From contig CAVJHK010000005.1 of the NCBI GenBank assembly GCA_963649295.1, forward strand, positions 4,090 through 68,089: a stretch of 64,000 nt of DNA, given 5' to 3'. The stretch's first letter is position 1; every line of letters starts with the position of its first letter. Source of the stretch: RGIG3528 sp963649295 (GTDB lineage Bacteria; Bacillota; Clostridia; Lachnospirales; Lachnospiraceae). The notes beneath the pieces are model-generated. The model was not told the DNA's origin, did not search any database, and saw only the letters and a program-made list of their open reading frames with translations. Below, piece by piece: positions 17,298 through 25,521 of the stretch. Position numbers and translations under genes: made by a program.

Positions 17298-17608
17298 ATA
17301 TATATACATATATCCTCATTATGGCGCTTATTACCTATTTGATACGTATGCTTCCGCTTGTGCTTATTCGCACCGAGATTAAAAATGTTTATGTAAAAAG
17401 CTTTTTGCACTATGTGCCTTATGCATGCCTTACCGCAATGACCGTGCCGAGCGTGTTTTATGCGACGGATTATATGTTATCCGCGGTGATTTCGTTTATT
17501 GTTGCGGGAATACTGGGATTTAAGGGCAAAAGCCTTCCTGTTGTGAGCGCTGCGGCGGTTGTGACGGTTTTAATTGTTGAAGGAATAATGAAGATTGCGG
17601 GAATATGA
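17294..17608 (+). CDS. azlD: AzlD-family branched-chain amino acid transport protein
   Basis: Small 104-residue membrane protein with about four hydrophobic segments. The YILIMALITYLIRMLPLVLI start and the FLHYVPYACLTAMTVPSVFY motif mark AzlD. It is the obligate partner of AzlC, encoded directly upstream with a four-base overlap. Confidence 0.88.
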   Translation: MNIYTYILIMALITYLIRMLPLVLIRTEIKNVYVKSFLHYVPYACLTAMTVPSVFYATDYMLSAVISFIVAGILGFKGKSLPVVSAAAVVTVLIVEGIMKIAGI

Positions 17609-17682
17609 TTTATAGGAAATCATATAATAATTTAAGAAAACAAAAATACAATTCCGGTAATGTATTTAAATACAGTCAACAT

Positions 17683-17718
17683 AAAAAAGAGGACCTAAAG
17701 TTTATGCTTTAAGTCCTC
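17683..17718. terminator. Bidirectional terminator between azlD and iolG
   Basis: AAAAAAGAGGACCTAAAG (17683-17700) pairs with CTTTAAGTCCTCTTTTTT after a 6-nt loop; one G-T mismatch. Serves both convergent genes. Confidence 0.9.
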
Positions 17719-17742
17719 TTTTTTTTGAGGAAACAAAAGGTT

Positions 17743-18756
17743 CTAAAATTCTATTTCGGAAAGCTTAACGGGTCTGTGCTCGTCAAGGGATTTTTTGGCG
17801 GCCTTTGCGATAAGCACAGGCTGGAGCCCGTCGTTTATGTCAACCGGAACTTCTCCCTTTCCTTCGCATGCGTCGCAGAAAAGCGAAACTTCCTTGGAGA
17901 AGGATGCCATATAACGCTCAAGGAAGAAGTAGAGCGGCTTTTCGCCGGTTACTCCGTTTTCGTCGCTGATGACTGCTGATGACCCTGAGTCATTTGTAAC
18001 CGCAACCTGACCCTTGGAGCCAAAAACTTCGGCTCTTTGATCATATCCGTAAGCAGCCTTGCGTGAGTTGTCGATTACGGCGAGAGCACCGTTTTTGAGC
18101 TTCATTGTGATAACTGCGGTATCGATGTCGCCGCATTCTTTGATTGCGGGATTTACAAGACATGTGCCGTTTACATAAATTTCTTCGACGTCGCTGCCGG
18201 ATAAATAACGCACCATATCAAAATCGTGGATCGTCATGTCAAGGAAAATTCCGCCGGAAACCTTTACATAATCAAGCGACGGAGCGTCGGGATCGCGGGA
18301 AGTGATTTTGACAACGTGAACGTCACCGATTTTGCCTGCCTTAACCGCGTTTTTGACCGCCTCGAAGTTGTGGTCGAAACGGCGGTTGAAGCCTACCTGG
18401 AACTTAAGATCCGTACCCTTTAAGGCTTCCATGACTTCCTTGATTTTTGCAAGATCCTGCGAAATAGGCTTTTCGCAGAAAACGTTCTTGTGAGCCTTGA
18501 TTGCTTCTATTGCGATGTCCGCATGCGTGTTTGTCGAAGAACAAATGAGAACGGCGTCGATTTCGGGATCGTTTATTACGGTATGATGATCCTTTGATAT
18601 CTTTTTGATTCCGAGGGATTTTGCCCAGCTTTCCGTAGCCTCATTCATAAAAGGATCCGCAATTGCGACAACTTCGGCATTTTTAATGCTCATTGTGATG
18701 CTTTCGGCATGAACCTTTCCGATTCTGCCGGCACCGATTATACCTATTTTTACCAT
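17743..18756 (-). CDS. iolG: Inositol 2-dehydrogenase (Gfo/Idh/MocA family)
   Basis: NAD-dependent oxidation of myo-inositol to scyllo-inosose, the first step of inositol breakdown (337 residues). The Rossmann fold starts at GIIGAGRIGKVHAE. EKPISQD carries the conserved Lys, followed by the C-terminal substrate domain with GGIFLDMTIHDFDMVRYL (catalytic Asp/His region). Substrate assignment rests on the adjacent iol genes. It is transcribed away from the DeoR-type regulator, with its own promoter and a TTACCAAA element in the 5' leader; GGAGG precedes the ATG. Confidence 0.9.
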   Translation of the reverse strand: MVKIGIIGAGRIGKVHAESITMSIKNAEVVAIADPFMNEATESWAKSLGIKKISKDHHTVINDPEIDAVLICSSTNTHADIAIEAIKAHKNVFCEKPISQDLAKIKEVMEALKGTDLKFQVGFNRRFDHNFEAVKNAVKAGKIGDVHVVKITSRDPDAPSLDYVKVSGGIFLDMTIHDFDMVRYLSGSDVEEIYVNGTCLVNPAIKECGDIDTAVITMKLKNGALAVIDNSRKAAYGYDQRAEVFGSKGQVAVTNDSGSSAVISDENGVTGEKPLYFFLERYMASFSKEVSLFCDACEGKGEVPVDINDGLQPVLIAKAAKKSLDEHRPVKLSEIEF

Positions 18757-18772
18757 ATGAATACCTCCATGA

Positions 18773-18780
18773 TTTGGTAA
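18773..18780 (-). promoter_or_regulatory. Candidate operator TTACCAAA in the iolG leader
   Basis: Read on the minus strand as TTACCAAAT, exactly 20 nt after the iolG -10, the same offset and orientation as at the iolJ promoter. Confidence 0.5.
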
Positions 18781-18800
18781 TTGTTTATCAATTTGAGTGG

Positions 18801-18829
18801 ATTATATCACCTAAAAGAACACAATTCAA
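18801..18829 (-). promoter_or_regulatory. iolG promoter
   Basis: Minus strand TTGAAT (18829-18824), 17-bp spacer, TATAAT (18806-18801). Confidence 0.8.
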
Positions 18830-18861
18830 CAATAAAATTTACAAAAAGTTGCTTTTTTTTG

Positions 18862-18890
18862 TTGATTTATGTTAAGTTTTGGTGTACTAT
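18862..18890 (+). promoter_or_regulatory. Promoter of the iol regulator gene
   Basis: TTGATT (18862-18867), 17-bp spacer, TACTAT (18885-18890), back to back with the iolG promoter. The spacer holds TTTTGGTG (18877-18884), a partial inverse of the TTACCAAA element. Confidence 0.7.
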
Positions 18891-18933
18891 TGAAAAAGTA
18901 TTTATATAAAGAAAACCGGAGGAGACTTAATTT

Positions 18934-19701
18934 ATGGCAATGAAAAGTTATCGCCTGAGCAGAATGGAGCAGTACGTTATTGACAAGGAGCACGTTTCGA
19001 TGGAGGAATTGTGCAAGGTGTTCGATATTTCGATAAATACCGCACGTCTTGACGTTGCCGAGCTTTGCGCCAAGGGATCGATCAAAAAGGTTTACGGCGG
19101 AGTTACGAGCATGAAGGAAAATGCTCTCATTCCTTTTGAAGAAAGAAAAATGACGAATTCCGACTTAAAGCGCGGAATTTGTGAGTGTGCCGCAAACATA
19201 GTTGAGGACGGCGATATTATTTTTATCGATTCCGGCTCTACCACAATGTATATTCCCGACTTCCTGCGGGACAAAAAGAATGTGACCATCATTACGCACA
19301 ACCTTAATGCGATTGTGAGGGGAATTCAATTTACGGATCTCGAAATTTATTCGCTTCCCGGCACCCTTGACCGCCGCACAAATTCGTTTGTAACGGCGGA
19401 TACGGCAAAGACGATCGCACGCTTTAATATAAAAAAGGCATTTATTGCGGCAGCGGGTGTATCCGAAAACGGTGACATATCCAATTCGTCTCCGCTTGAA
19501 TTTGAAGTAAAAAAGGCGGTTCTTTCGCATTCGGCAAAAAAATATCTTCTTGTCGATTCGAGCAAATATGGGCGTTCATCGCTTCTCAATTATGCAAAAA
19601 TACAGGATGTGAACGGTGTATTTACGGATTTTCATATCGATCACAAATTTGTGGAGTTTTGCAATCAAAATAAGGTATCCGTCAAAATATCGGAAAAATA
19701 A
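18934..19701 (+). CDS. iolR: DeoR-family transcriptional regulator of inositol catabolism
   Basis: 255-residue repressor-type protein. The N-terminal winged helix-turn-helix covers residues ~1-60 (VSMEELCKVFDISINTARLDVAELCAKGSIKKVYGG). The DeoR sensor domain follows, with DIIFIDSGSTTMYIPDFL and KKYLLVDSSKYGRSSLLNYA, which normally bind a sugar phosphate. In characterised iol systems the effector is 2-deoxy-5-keto-gluconate-6-phosphate, the IolC product. The IolR assignment is inferred from its position between iolG and iolJCBDE. GGAGG precedes the ATG. Confidence 0.82.
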   Translation: MAMKSYRLSRMEQYVIDKEHVSMEELCKVFDISINTARLDVAELCAKGSIKKVYGGVTSMKENALIPFEERKMTNSDLKRGICECAANIVEDGDIIFIDSGSTTMYIPDFLRDKKNVTIITHNLNAIVRGIQFTDLEIYSLPGTLDRRTNSFVTADTAKTIARFNIKKAFIAAAGVSENGDISNSSPLEFEVKKAVLSHSAKKYLLVDSSKYGRSSLLNYAKIQDVNGVFTDFHIDHKFVEFCNQNKVSVKISEK

Positions 19702-19727
19702 GAAAATATCAACAAAAGAACAAAGAC

Positions 19728-19735
19728 TTACCAAG
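19728..19735 (+). promoter_or_regulatory. Candidate upstream operator TTACCAAG
   Basis: Near-copy of TTACCAAA, 18 bp upstream of the iolJ -35. With the copy at 19803 it brackets the promoter. Confidence 0.35.
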
Positions 19736-19753
19736 TTTTAAATAAAACTGACA

Positions 19754-19782
19754 TTGACCCAAAAGCAAACAAGTGATAAATT
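19754..19782 (+). promoter_or_regulatory. Promoter of the iolJCBDE operon
   Basis: TTGACC (19754-19759), 17-bp spacer, TAAATT (19777-19782). Confidence 0.65.
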
Positions 19783-19802
19783 TATCTAAACATAACAAAA
19801 AG

Positions 19803-19810
19803 TTACCAAA
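19803..19810 (+). promoter_or_regulatory. Candidate operator TTACCAAA in the iolJ leader
   Basis: Begins exactly 20 nt after the last base of the -10, matching the iolG promoter. Confidence 0.5.
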
Positions 19811-19840
19811 TTTTCACCTAAAAACCATAAAAACCGTTAT

Positions 19841-19891
19841 TTAATGTGAGAAACGGTAACAAAATCATTGCTTAAAGTGAGGAACGGTCAT
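19841..19891 (+). repeat. Duplicated ribosome-site segment before iolJ
   Basis: TTAATGTGAGAAACGGTAAC (19841-19860) and TTAAAGTGAGGAACGGTCAT (19872-19891) are imperfect copies 31 bp apart. The second carries the GAGG used by the ATG at 19890. Confidence 0.75.
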
Positions 19892-20732
19892 GTCGTTGGT
19901 TTCAATGAAAGAAATTCTTGTTAATGCAGAAAAAGAAGGATATGGAGTGGGGGCGTTTTCCGTGGCGGACATGGAGATGATTCTGGGCGCAGTGAGAGCG
20001 GCCGAAGAATTAAACGTACCCCTTATTTTGCAGGTGGCTGAATCGAGACTCAAGTTTTCGCCGCTTGACAAAATCGGCGTAATGATGATTGAGGCGGCAA
20101 AAAAGGCGTCTGTGCCGACGGCGGTTCATTTTGATCACGGTGTCACAACAGAAAAGATAAGAGAGGCGCTTGAACTTGGATTTACGTCCGTAATGATTGA
20201 TGCGTCCGCCTATCCGATAAGAGAAAACATCAATATCACCAAAAAAGTGCGGGCGCTTGCGGATTGTTTTGGCGCAACCGTTGAAGCGGAAGTAGGGCAG
20301 CTCGGTATTTCTGAAGACGGAAGGGCTGAAAATAACAAGATTTATTCAGACCCCGAGGAGGTAAGACTCCTCTATGAAGAAGCGGGCCCCGACGCAATAG
20401 CGCTTTCCATAGGCAATCAGCACGGATTTTATAAGGCGGAGCCGCATTTGAATTTTGACATTCTTGATGCCGCAAATGCTCTTGTGCCCGTGCCCCTTGT
20501 GCTTCACGGAGGTTCGGGGATTTCGGACAGGGACTTCCAAAAGTGCATAAGACACGGCATCACAAAGATTAATGTTGCGACGGCAACATTTTCGGCAGTT
20601 AAGAATGCGGCATACGAATATTTAAAAAACGAAACAGGCGACTATTTCCATATGAGTGCGGCAATGACCGACGGCGCATATGAAAACATAAAAAGACACA
20701 TGAAGGTCTTTTCGATGAAACAGGAGGCGTAA
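19890..20732 (+). CDS. iolJ: Class II aldolase (fructose-bisphosphate aldolase/IolJ type)
   Basis: Zinc-dependent aldolase of 280 residues. Motifs: YGVGAFSVADMEMILGAVRAAEE, the zinc-binding VHFDHG, EAEVGQLG and LHGGSGI. In an inositol operon the expected reaction is cleavage of 2-deoxy-5-keto-gluconate-6-phosphate to DHAP and malonate semialdehyde. FBP or tagatose-bisphosphate aldolase activity cannot be excluded by sequence alone. iolC follows after three bases. Confidence 0.87.
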   Translation: MSLVSMKEILVNAEKEGYGVGAFSVADMEMILGAVRAAEELNVPLILQVAESRLKFSPLDKIGVMMIEAAKKASVPTAVHFDHGVTTEKIREALELGFTSVMIDASAYPIRENINITKKVRALADCFGATVEAEVGQLGISEDGRAENNKIYSDPEEVRLLYEEAGPDAIALSIGNQHGFYKAEPHLNFDILDAANALVPVPLVLHGGSGISDRDFQKCIRHGITKINVATATFSAVKNAAYEYLKNETGDYFHMSAAMTDGAYENIKRHMKVFSMKQEA

Positions 20733-20735
20733 CAA

Positions 20736-21755
20736 ATGGGTTACATCAAATTTGACGAAACAAGGGAATTTGACATAATTCCGCTCGGGCGTGCGGCTAT
20801 CGATCTCAATCCGATCGATTTTTACAAGCCGTTAAACGAGAGCACGACATTCAAAAAATATCTCGGCGGTTCACCCGCAAACATTGCGGTGGGAATGGCA
20901 AGGCTCGGAAAAAAGGTCGGCTTTATCGGAAAAATTTCGGACGATCAATTCGGAACGTTTATTGAAAACAGGTTTAAGGCGGAAGGAATAGATACGTCCC
21001 ACCTTGTACGCGGAAAAAACAACGAAAAGCTGGGACTTACGTTTACCGAAATAAAGAGCGAAACGGAAAGCAGCATTCTTATGTACCGCGATTCGATTGC
21101 GGATCTTGAGCTTAATGTAGACGAAGTGGACGAAGACTATATCGCGCGTACAAAAGCGCTTTTGATTTCGGGTACGGCTCTTGCAAAGAGCCCTTCAAGA
21201 GAAGCGGCATTAAAGGCACTTCGCCTTGCAAAACGTCACAATACGGTCGTAATCTTTGATATCGATTACCGTCCTTACAATTGGAAGAATGCGGACGAAA
21301 TTTCGATTTATTATTCGATTGTCGCAGGCGAAGCGGACATTATTCTCGGGTCGCGCGAGGAATTTGATCTTACCGAAAGGCTGATCGAAGAAAACAGAAC
21401 CGATTTACAGACTGCCGAATACTGGCACAAAAAGGGCGCAAAAATAATTGTAATAAAGCACGGCAAGGAAGGCTCAACCGCCTATACGGACGACGGCAGA
21501 AATTATTCGATAAAGCCTTTTCCGGTTAAGCTCTTAAAGAGCTTTGGCGGCGGTGACGGATATGCGAGCGCGTTTCTTTACGGAATCATGGAAGGAATGA
21601 GCATAGAGGATTCGCTTGAGCTCGGAAGTGCAGAGGCTGCAATGCTTGTCGCAAGTCACGCGTGCTCCGAGGATATGCCGGGGATCGAAGCCGTCAAAAA
21701 GTTTATCAAAGAAGAAAAAGAACAATACGGAGAGATGGTGGCACGTTATGAATAA
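20736..21755 (+). CDS. iolC: 5-dehydro-2-deoxygluconokinase
   Basis: PfkB-family sugar kinase (339 residues) that phosphorylates 2-deoxy-5-keto-gluconate. It shows GGSPANIAVGMARLGKKVGFIG near the N-terminus and the C-terminal anion-hole signature GGGDGYASAFLYG with the catalytic Asp. The IolC identity is supported by immediate neighbours iolJ and iolB. The product is the likely inducer sensed by the DeoR-type regulator. Its last bases overlap iolB by eight. Confidence 0.92.
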   Translation: MGYIKFDETREFDIIPLGRAAIDLNPIDFYKPLNESTTFKKYLGGSPANIAVGMARLGKKVGFIGKISDDQFGTFIENRFKAEGIDTSHLVRGKNNEKLGLTFTEIKSETESSILMYRDSIADLELNVDEVDEDYIARTKALLISGTALAKSPSREAALKALRLAKRHNTVVIFDIDYRPYNWKNADEISIYYSIVAGEADIILGSREEFDLTERLIEENRTDLQTAEYWHKKGAKIIVIKHGKEGSTAYTDDGRNYSIKPFPVKLLKSFGGGDGYASAFLYGIMEGMSIEDSLELGSAEAAMLVASHACSEDMPGIEAVKKFIKEEKEQYGEMVARYE

Positions 21756-22512
21756 AAAATTTGAAAAACTGAATTTTGACATGAACGGAAAAAAGCATGT
21801 TTCGGATATCGACTCCGACATGATGATGGATATCGACGTTTACAAAATGAAAAAGGGCGACAGTTTTAAGTTTTCGGATAAGGACAACGAAACCGCCATA
21901 CTTTTGACGGAAGGAAATATCACATACAGCTTTGAAGGAAAGTGTGAAACGGCACACCGCAAAGACGTTTTTTCGGAAAGTCCATATTGCCTTCATATGT
22001 GTAAAGGAAAAGAAGCTGTGGTCACGGCGGATTCGGATGCGGAAATCATAGTTCAAAAAACAAAAAATGACAAAATTTTTGACACAAAATTTTATACTCC
22101 CGCCGAAAACAAGATTGAGCTTATGGGCGACAAACAATGGGAAGGTACCGCAAAGCGTGAGGTGCTTACCGTATTTGACTATTTCAACGCACCTTATTCA
22201 AACATGGTTATAGGCGAGGTTATTACAAAAGCGGGCAGATGGTCGAGCTATGTGCCGCATTCACATCGTCAGCCCGAAGTTTATTATTTCAAATTCGAAA
22301 AGCCTCAGGGCTTCGGCGCGGCTTTTGTGGGAGACGAGGTATTTAAGTCGGCGGACGGAAGCTGCGTGAGAATCCCGGGAGGGCTTACGCATCCCATGAC
22401 TGCGGCTCCCGGCTACAATATGTATTATTGCTGGATGATAAGGCACTTAGAAAACGATCCCTGGACAACGCGTGACAATGATCCCGCTCACGTATGGCTT
22501 TTGAACGAATAA
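21748..22512 (+). CDS. iolB: 5-deoxy-glucuronate isomerase
   Basis: Cupin-type isomerase converting 5-deoxy-glucuronate to 2-deoxy-5-keto-gluconate (254 residues). The C-terminal half carries VPHSHRQPEVYYFKF with metal-binding His/Glu, and GGLTHPMTAAPGYNMYYCWMIRHL, typical of IolB. The frame is open for 44 codons upstream, but the ATG at 21748 (MNKKFEKL) has GGAGAG nearby and overlaps the iolC stop, so it is the probable start. Confidence 0.92.
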   Translation: MNKKFEKLNFDMNGKKHVSDIDSDMMMDIDVYKMKKGDSFKFSDKDNETAILLTEGNITYSFEGKCETAHRKDVFSESPYCLHMCKGKEAVVTADSDAEIIVQKTKNDKIFDTKFYTPAENKIELMGDKQWEGTAKREVLTVFDYFNAPYSNMVIGEVITKAGRWSSYVPHSHRQPEVYYFKFEKPQGFGAAFVGDEVFKSADGSCVRIPGGLTHPMTAAPGYNMYYCWMIRHLENDPWTTRDNDPAHVWLLNE

Positions 22513-22558
22513 GGTCTTTTGGAGCGTTCATTTATCAAAAATATGATCGGAGAAAAAT

Positions 22559-24487
22559 ATGAAAACAGTAAATTTGACGGTCGGACAGGCACTCGTCCGC
22601 TTTTTGGACAATCAATATGTTTCTTTTGACAATGTTGAAAGCAAATTTGTTGACGGAATTTTTACGATATTCGGTCACGGCTTTGTTGTGGGACTTGGGG
22701 CCGCTCTTGCTGAAAATCCGGGGGACTTAAAGGTTTACCAGGGGCGAAATGAGCAGGGCATGGCGCATGCTGCCGCAGGATTTGCAAAGGCAAACAACCG
22801 CCGTAAGATTATCGCATGCGCATCCTCAATAGGACCGGGCGCCGCAAATATGGTAACGGCAGTATGCGACGCAACGGCAAACAATATTCCGCTTCTTGTT
22901 TTTACGGGAGATACTTTTGCCACAAGGCAGCCGGATCCCGTATTGCAGCAAATTGAACAACCCTGGAATTTGGGAATTACCACAAGTGACGCGTTTCGGC
23001 CGGTTTCAAGATATTTTGACAGGATTTCGCGTCCCGAGCAGCTTATGAGCGCAATGCTGAATGCTATGAGAGTGCTTACCGATCCCGAAATGACGGGCGG
23101 TGTATGCATATCGCTTCCACAAGACGTGCAGGGCGAGCGTTATGACTGGTCTGCAGAATTTTTGGAAAAAAGGGTCTTTAAAATCACAAGACGAATCCCT
23201 GCGGACGAAGAAATAAATGACGCCGTAAATATCATAAAGAACAAAAGGAAGCCGCTTGTTATTTGCGGCGGCGGCGTGAGGTATTCGGAAGCGGGCAGTA
23301 CACTTATTGATTTTTGCGAAAAGTTCAATATTCCCTATGCCGAAACACAAAGCGGAAAAAGCGCGACGGACACGAATCATTATTTAAACGTGGGCGGTAT
23401 CGGATGCACGGGAAATCTTTCCGCAAATACTCTTGCACGTGCGGCTGATGTCATAATCGGAGTCGGCACAAAGCTTTCCGATTTTACCACAGGGTCAAAG
23501 GAACTTTTTTCAAATCCGGATGTTGACTTTGTATTTTTGAATGTTTCGAGATATCATGCACTCAAGCTTAACGGAACTCCCGTTGTATGTGATGCTGCGG
23601 CAGGACTCGCAAAAATTACGGAAGCGCTCGTTAAAATCAATTATAGGTCCCAATATACAACAGAAATCAAAGACGCACGCGCATCCTGGGACAAGGAAAT
23701 GGAATACCTTACCCATACGGAATATAATGAGTCTTATAAGCCCCTTATTTCTGCAATGGAGCCCAATGTCCTTAGGGAATTTAATAAGGCAACGGGCGGC
23801 ATGATTACCCAAACCGCCGCAATAGGTCTTATTCGTAAAAAAATCGAAAAGGATGCCATTGTTTGTGCGGCTTCCGGAAGCCTGCCCGGCGACTTGCAAA
23901 GGATGTGGACGACAACCGAAAAGGATTCCTACAATATGGAGTACGGCTATTCGTGCATGGGCTGGGAAATTGCTGCGGCATTCGGCGCAAAGCTTGCTTG
24001 TCCCAACAAGCCCGTTTATGCATTCGTGGGCGACGGCGCATTCATGATGCTGCATTCCGAGCTTGCGACATCGTTACAGGAAAACAAAAAGATAATCGTT
24101 CTTCTTTTTGACAACTGCGGCTTCGGATGCATCAACAATCTTCAGATGGGTAACGGCATTCCGTCTGTTGCAACCATGTTCCGCTATCGCGATTCGGACG
24201 AAAATTTAAAAGGAAATCTTATTCATACGGATTTTGCGATGATTGCAAGAGGCTACGGATGCAAAGGTTATACGGCGACAACGATTGAAGAACTCGAAAA
24301 CGCCCTTGAAAGCGCAAAAGAAGACACGGTTTCCGTACTCATCGATATCAAGGCAATGCCAAAAACTATGACCGACGGATATCTTTCGTGGTGGCACGTG
24401 GGACTCGGAGATTCTGATACAAACGAAAAAATCCATGAGTCGTACCTGAATAAGGAAGCGCACCTTAAGAATGCAAGAAAATTCTGA
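22559..24487 (+). CDS. iolD: 3D-(3,5/4)-trihydroxycyclohexane-1,2-dione hydrolase
   Basis: Thiamine-diphosphate enzyme (642 residues) that opens the inositol-derived ring to 5-deoxy-glucuronate. The N-terminal ThDP pyrimidine domain has the cofactor Glu region (YQGRNEQGMAHAAAGFAKA) and ASSIGPGAANMVTA. The C-terminal domain has the diphosphate motif GDGAFMMLHSELATS ending in DNCGFGCINN. The length matches IolD. GGAGAAAAT precedes the ATG. Confidence 0.93.
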   Translation: MKTVNLTVGQALVRFLDNQYVSFDNVESKFVDGIFTIFGHGFVVGLGAALAENPGDLKVYQGRNEQGMAHAAAGFAKANNRRKIIACASSIGPGAANMVTAVCDATANNIPLLVFTGDTFATRQPDPVLQQIEQPWNLGITTSDAFRPVSRYFDRISRPEQLMSAMLNAMRVLTDPEMTGGVCISLPQDVQGERYDWSAEFLEKRVFKITRRIPADEEINDAVNIIKNKRKPLVICGGGVRYSEAGSTLIDFCEKFNIPYAETQSGKSATDTNHYLNVGGIGCTGNLSANTLARAADVIIGVGTKLSDFTTGSKELFSNPDVDFVFLNVSRYHALKLNGTPVVCDAAAGLAKITEALVKINYRSQYTTEIKDARASWDKEMEYLTHTEYNESYKPLISAMEPNVLREFNKATGGMITQTAAIGLIRKKIEKDAIVCAASGSLPGDLQRMWTTTEKDSYNMEYGYSCMGWEIAAAFGAKLACPNKPVYAFVGDGAFMMLHSELATSLQENKKIIVLLFDNCGFGCINNLQMGNGIPSVATMFRYRDSDENLKGNLIHTDFAMIARGYGCKGYTATTIEELENALESAKEDTVSVLIDIKAMPKTMTDGYLSWWHVGLGDSDTNEKIHESYLNKEAHLKNARKF

Positions 24488-24583
24488 TTGCGTATGAAAT
24501 TTTTTTCTGAATCCTTACAAAGATTTTACACAAAAATTATAGGCTTATTAACCAAATATGATAAAATTTAAGGAGAAATTGGT

Positions 24584-25480
24584 ATGTTTGACAAAAACAA
24601 AGTAAAACTCGGAATAGCACCCATCGGCTGGACAAATGACGATATGCCCGCACTCGGCGGAGAAAACACCTTTGAGCAGTGTATCAGTGAAATGGCTCTT
24701 GCCGGATTTACGGGATGTGAAGTCGGAAACAAATATCCGAAGGATACGGCTGTTTTAAAGGAGGCACTTGATCTTCGCGGAATGAGAATCGCCAGCAAAT
24801 GGTTTTCGTCGTTCCTTGCAACAAAGCCCTATGAAGAGACCGAAAAGGAATTTATAAAGGAGCTTCAATATCTTTCGGCAATGGGTGCGGACAGAATCAA
24901 CGTTTCGGAACAGAGCTATTCAGTTCAGGGAAACGAAAAGCTTTCGATATTCGACAATAAGGTTCACTTTACCGACGAAGAGTGGAAAAAGATGTGCGAC
25001 GGCTTAAACCGCCTCGGAAAGATTGCATGTGACAGAGGCTTTAAGCTTTGCTTCCACCATCACATGGGAACGGGCGTTCAGACGATTGAAGAAACATCTA
25101 AAATGCTTGACGATACGGATCCCGCGCTTGTGTTTCTTTGCTATGACACGGGACACTTCACCTTTTCGGGCGAAGATCCCACATATATATTAAAAAAATA
25201 TCCTACACGTATAGGACATGTTCATTTGAAGGATGTGCGCCCGGATGTATTAAAAAAAGCAATCGACGGCAACTGGTCATTTTTGAAGGCGGTAAGAGAA
25301 GGCACATTTACCGTTCCGGGAGACGGATGCGTTGACTTTGATGCTGTGTTTAAGGAACTCGAAAAAATGAATTATACGGGTTGGTTCTTAGTTGAAGCGG
25401 AACAGGACCCGGCAAAAGCAAATCCCCTTAAGTATGCGATTATGGCACGCAAATTTATTGCGGAGAAAACAGGTCTGTAA
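24584..25480 (+). CDS. iolE: Inosose dehydratase
   Basis: Dehydrates scyllo-inosose, the second step of the pathway (298 residues). Xylose-isomerase-like TIM barrel with GIAPIGWTNDDMPALGGENTFEQCISEMALAGFTGCEVG at the start, KLCFHHHMGTGVQT, YDTGHFTFSG, RIGHVHLKDVR and WFLVEAEQDP, which carry the metal ligands. A 96-bp spacer with AT-rich sequence and TATGATAAAAT precedes it, so an additional internal promoter is possible. No iolA homologue is seen, so the malonate-semialdehyde step is not encoded here. Confidence 0.92.
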   Translation: MFDKNKVKLGIAPIGWTNDDMPALGGENTFEQCISEMALAGFTGCEVGNKYPKDTAVLKEALDLRGMRIASKWFSSFLATKPYEETEKEFIKELQYLSAMGADRINVSEQSYSVQGNEKLSIFDNKVHFTDEEWKKMCDGLNRLGKIACDRGFKLCFHHHMGTGVQTIEETSKMLDDTDPALVFLCYDTGHFTFSGEDPTYILKKYPTRIGHVHLKDVRPDVLKKAIDGNWSFLKAVREGTFTVPGDGCVDFDAVFKELEKMNYTGWFLVEAEQDPAKANPLKYAIMARKFIAEKTGL

Positions 25481-25521
25481 GATACGTGCAATAAAAGGCT
25501 TATGGGGTGCGGGAGGTGTAA

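Noticed and set aside
21616..21747. 44-codon extension of IolB inside iolC
   Set aside because: It lies entirely in another frame of iolC and lacks similarity to the IolB N-terminus; ATG 21748 is the normal overlapping start.
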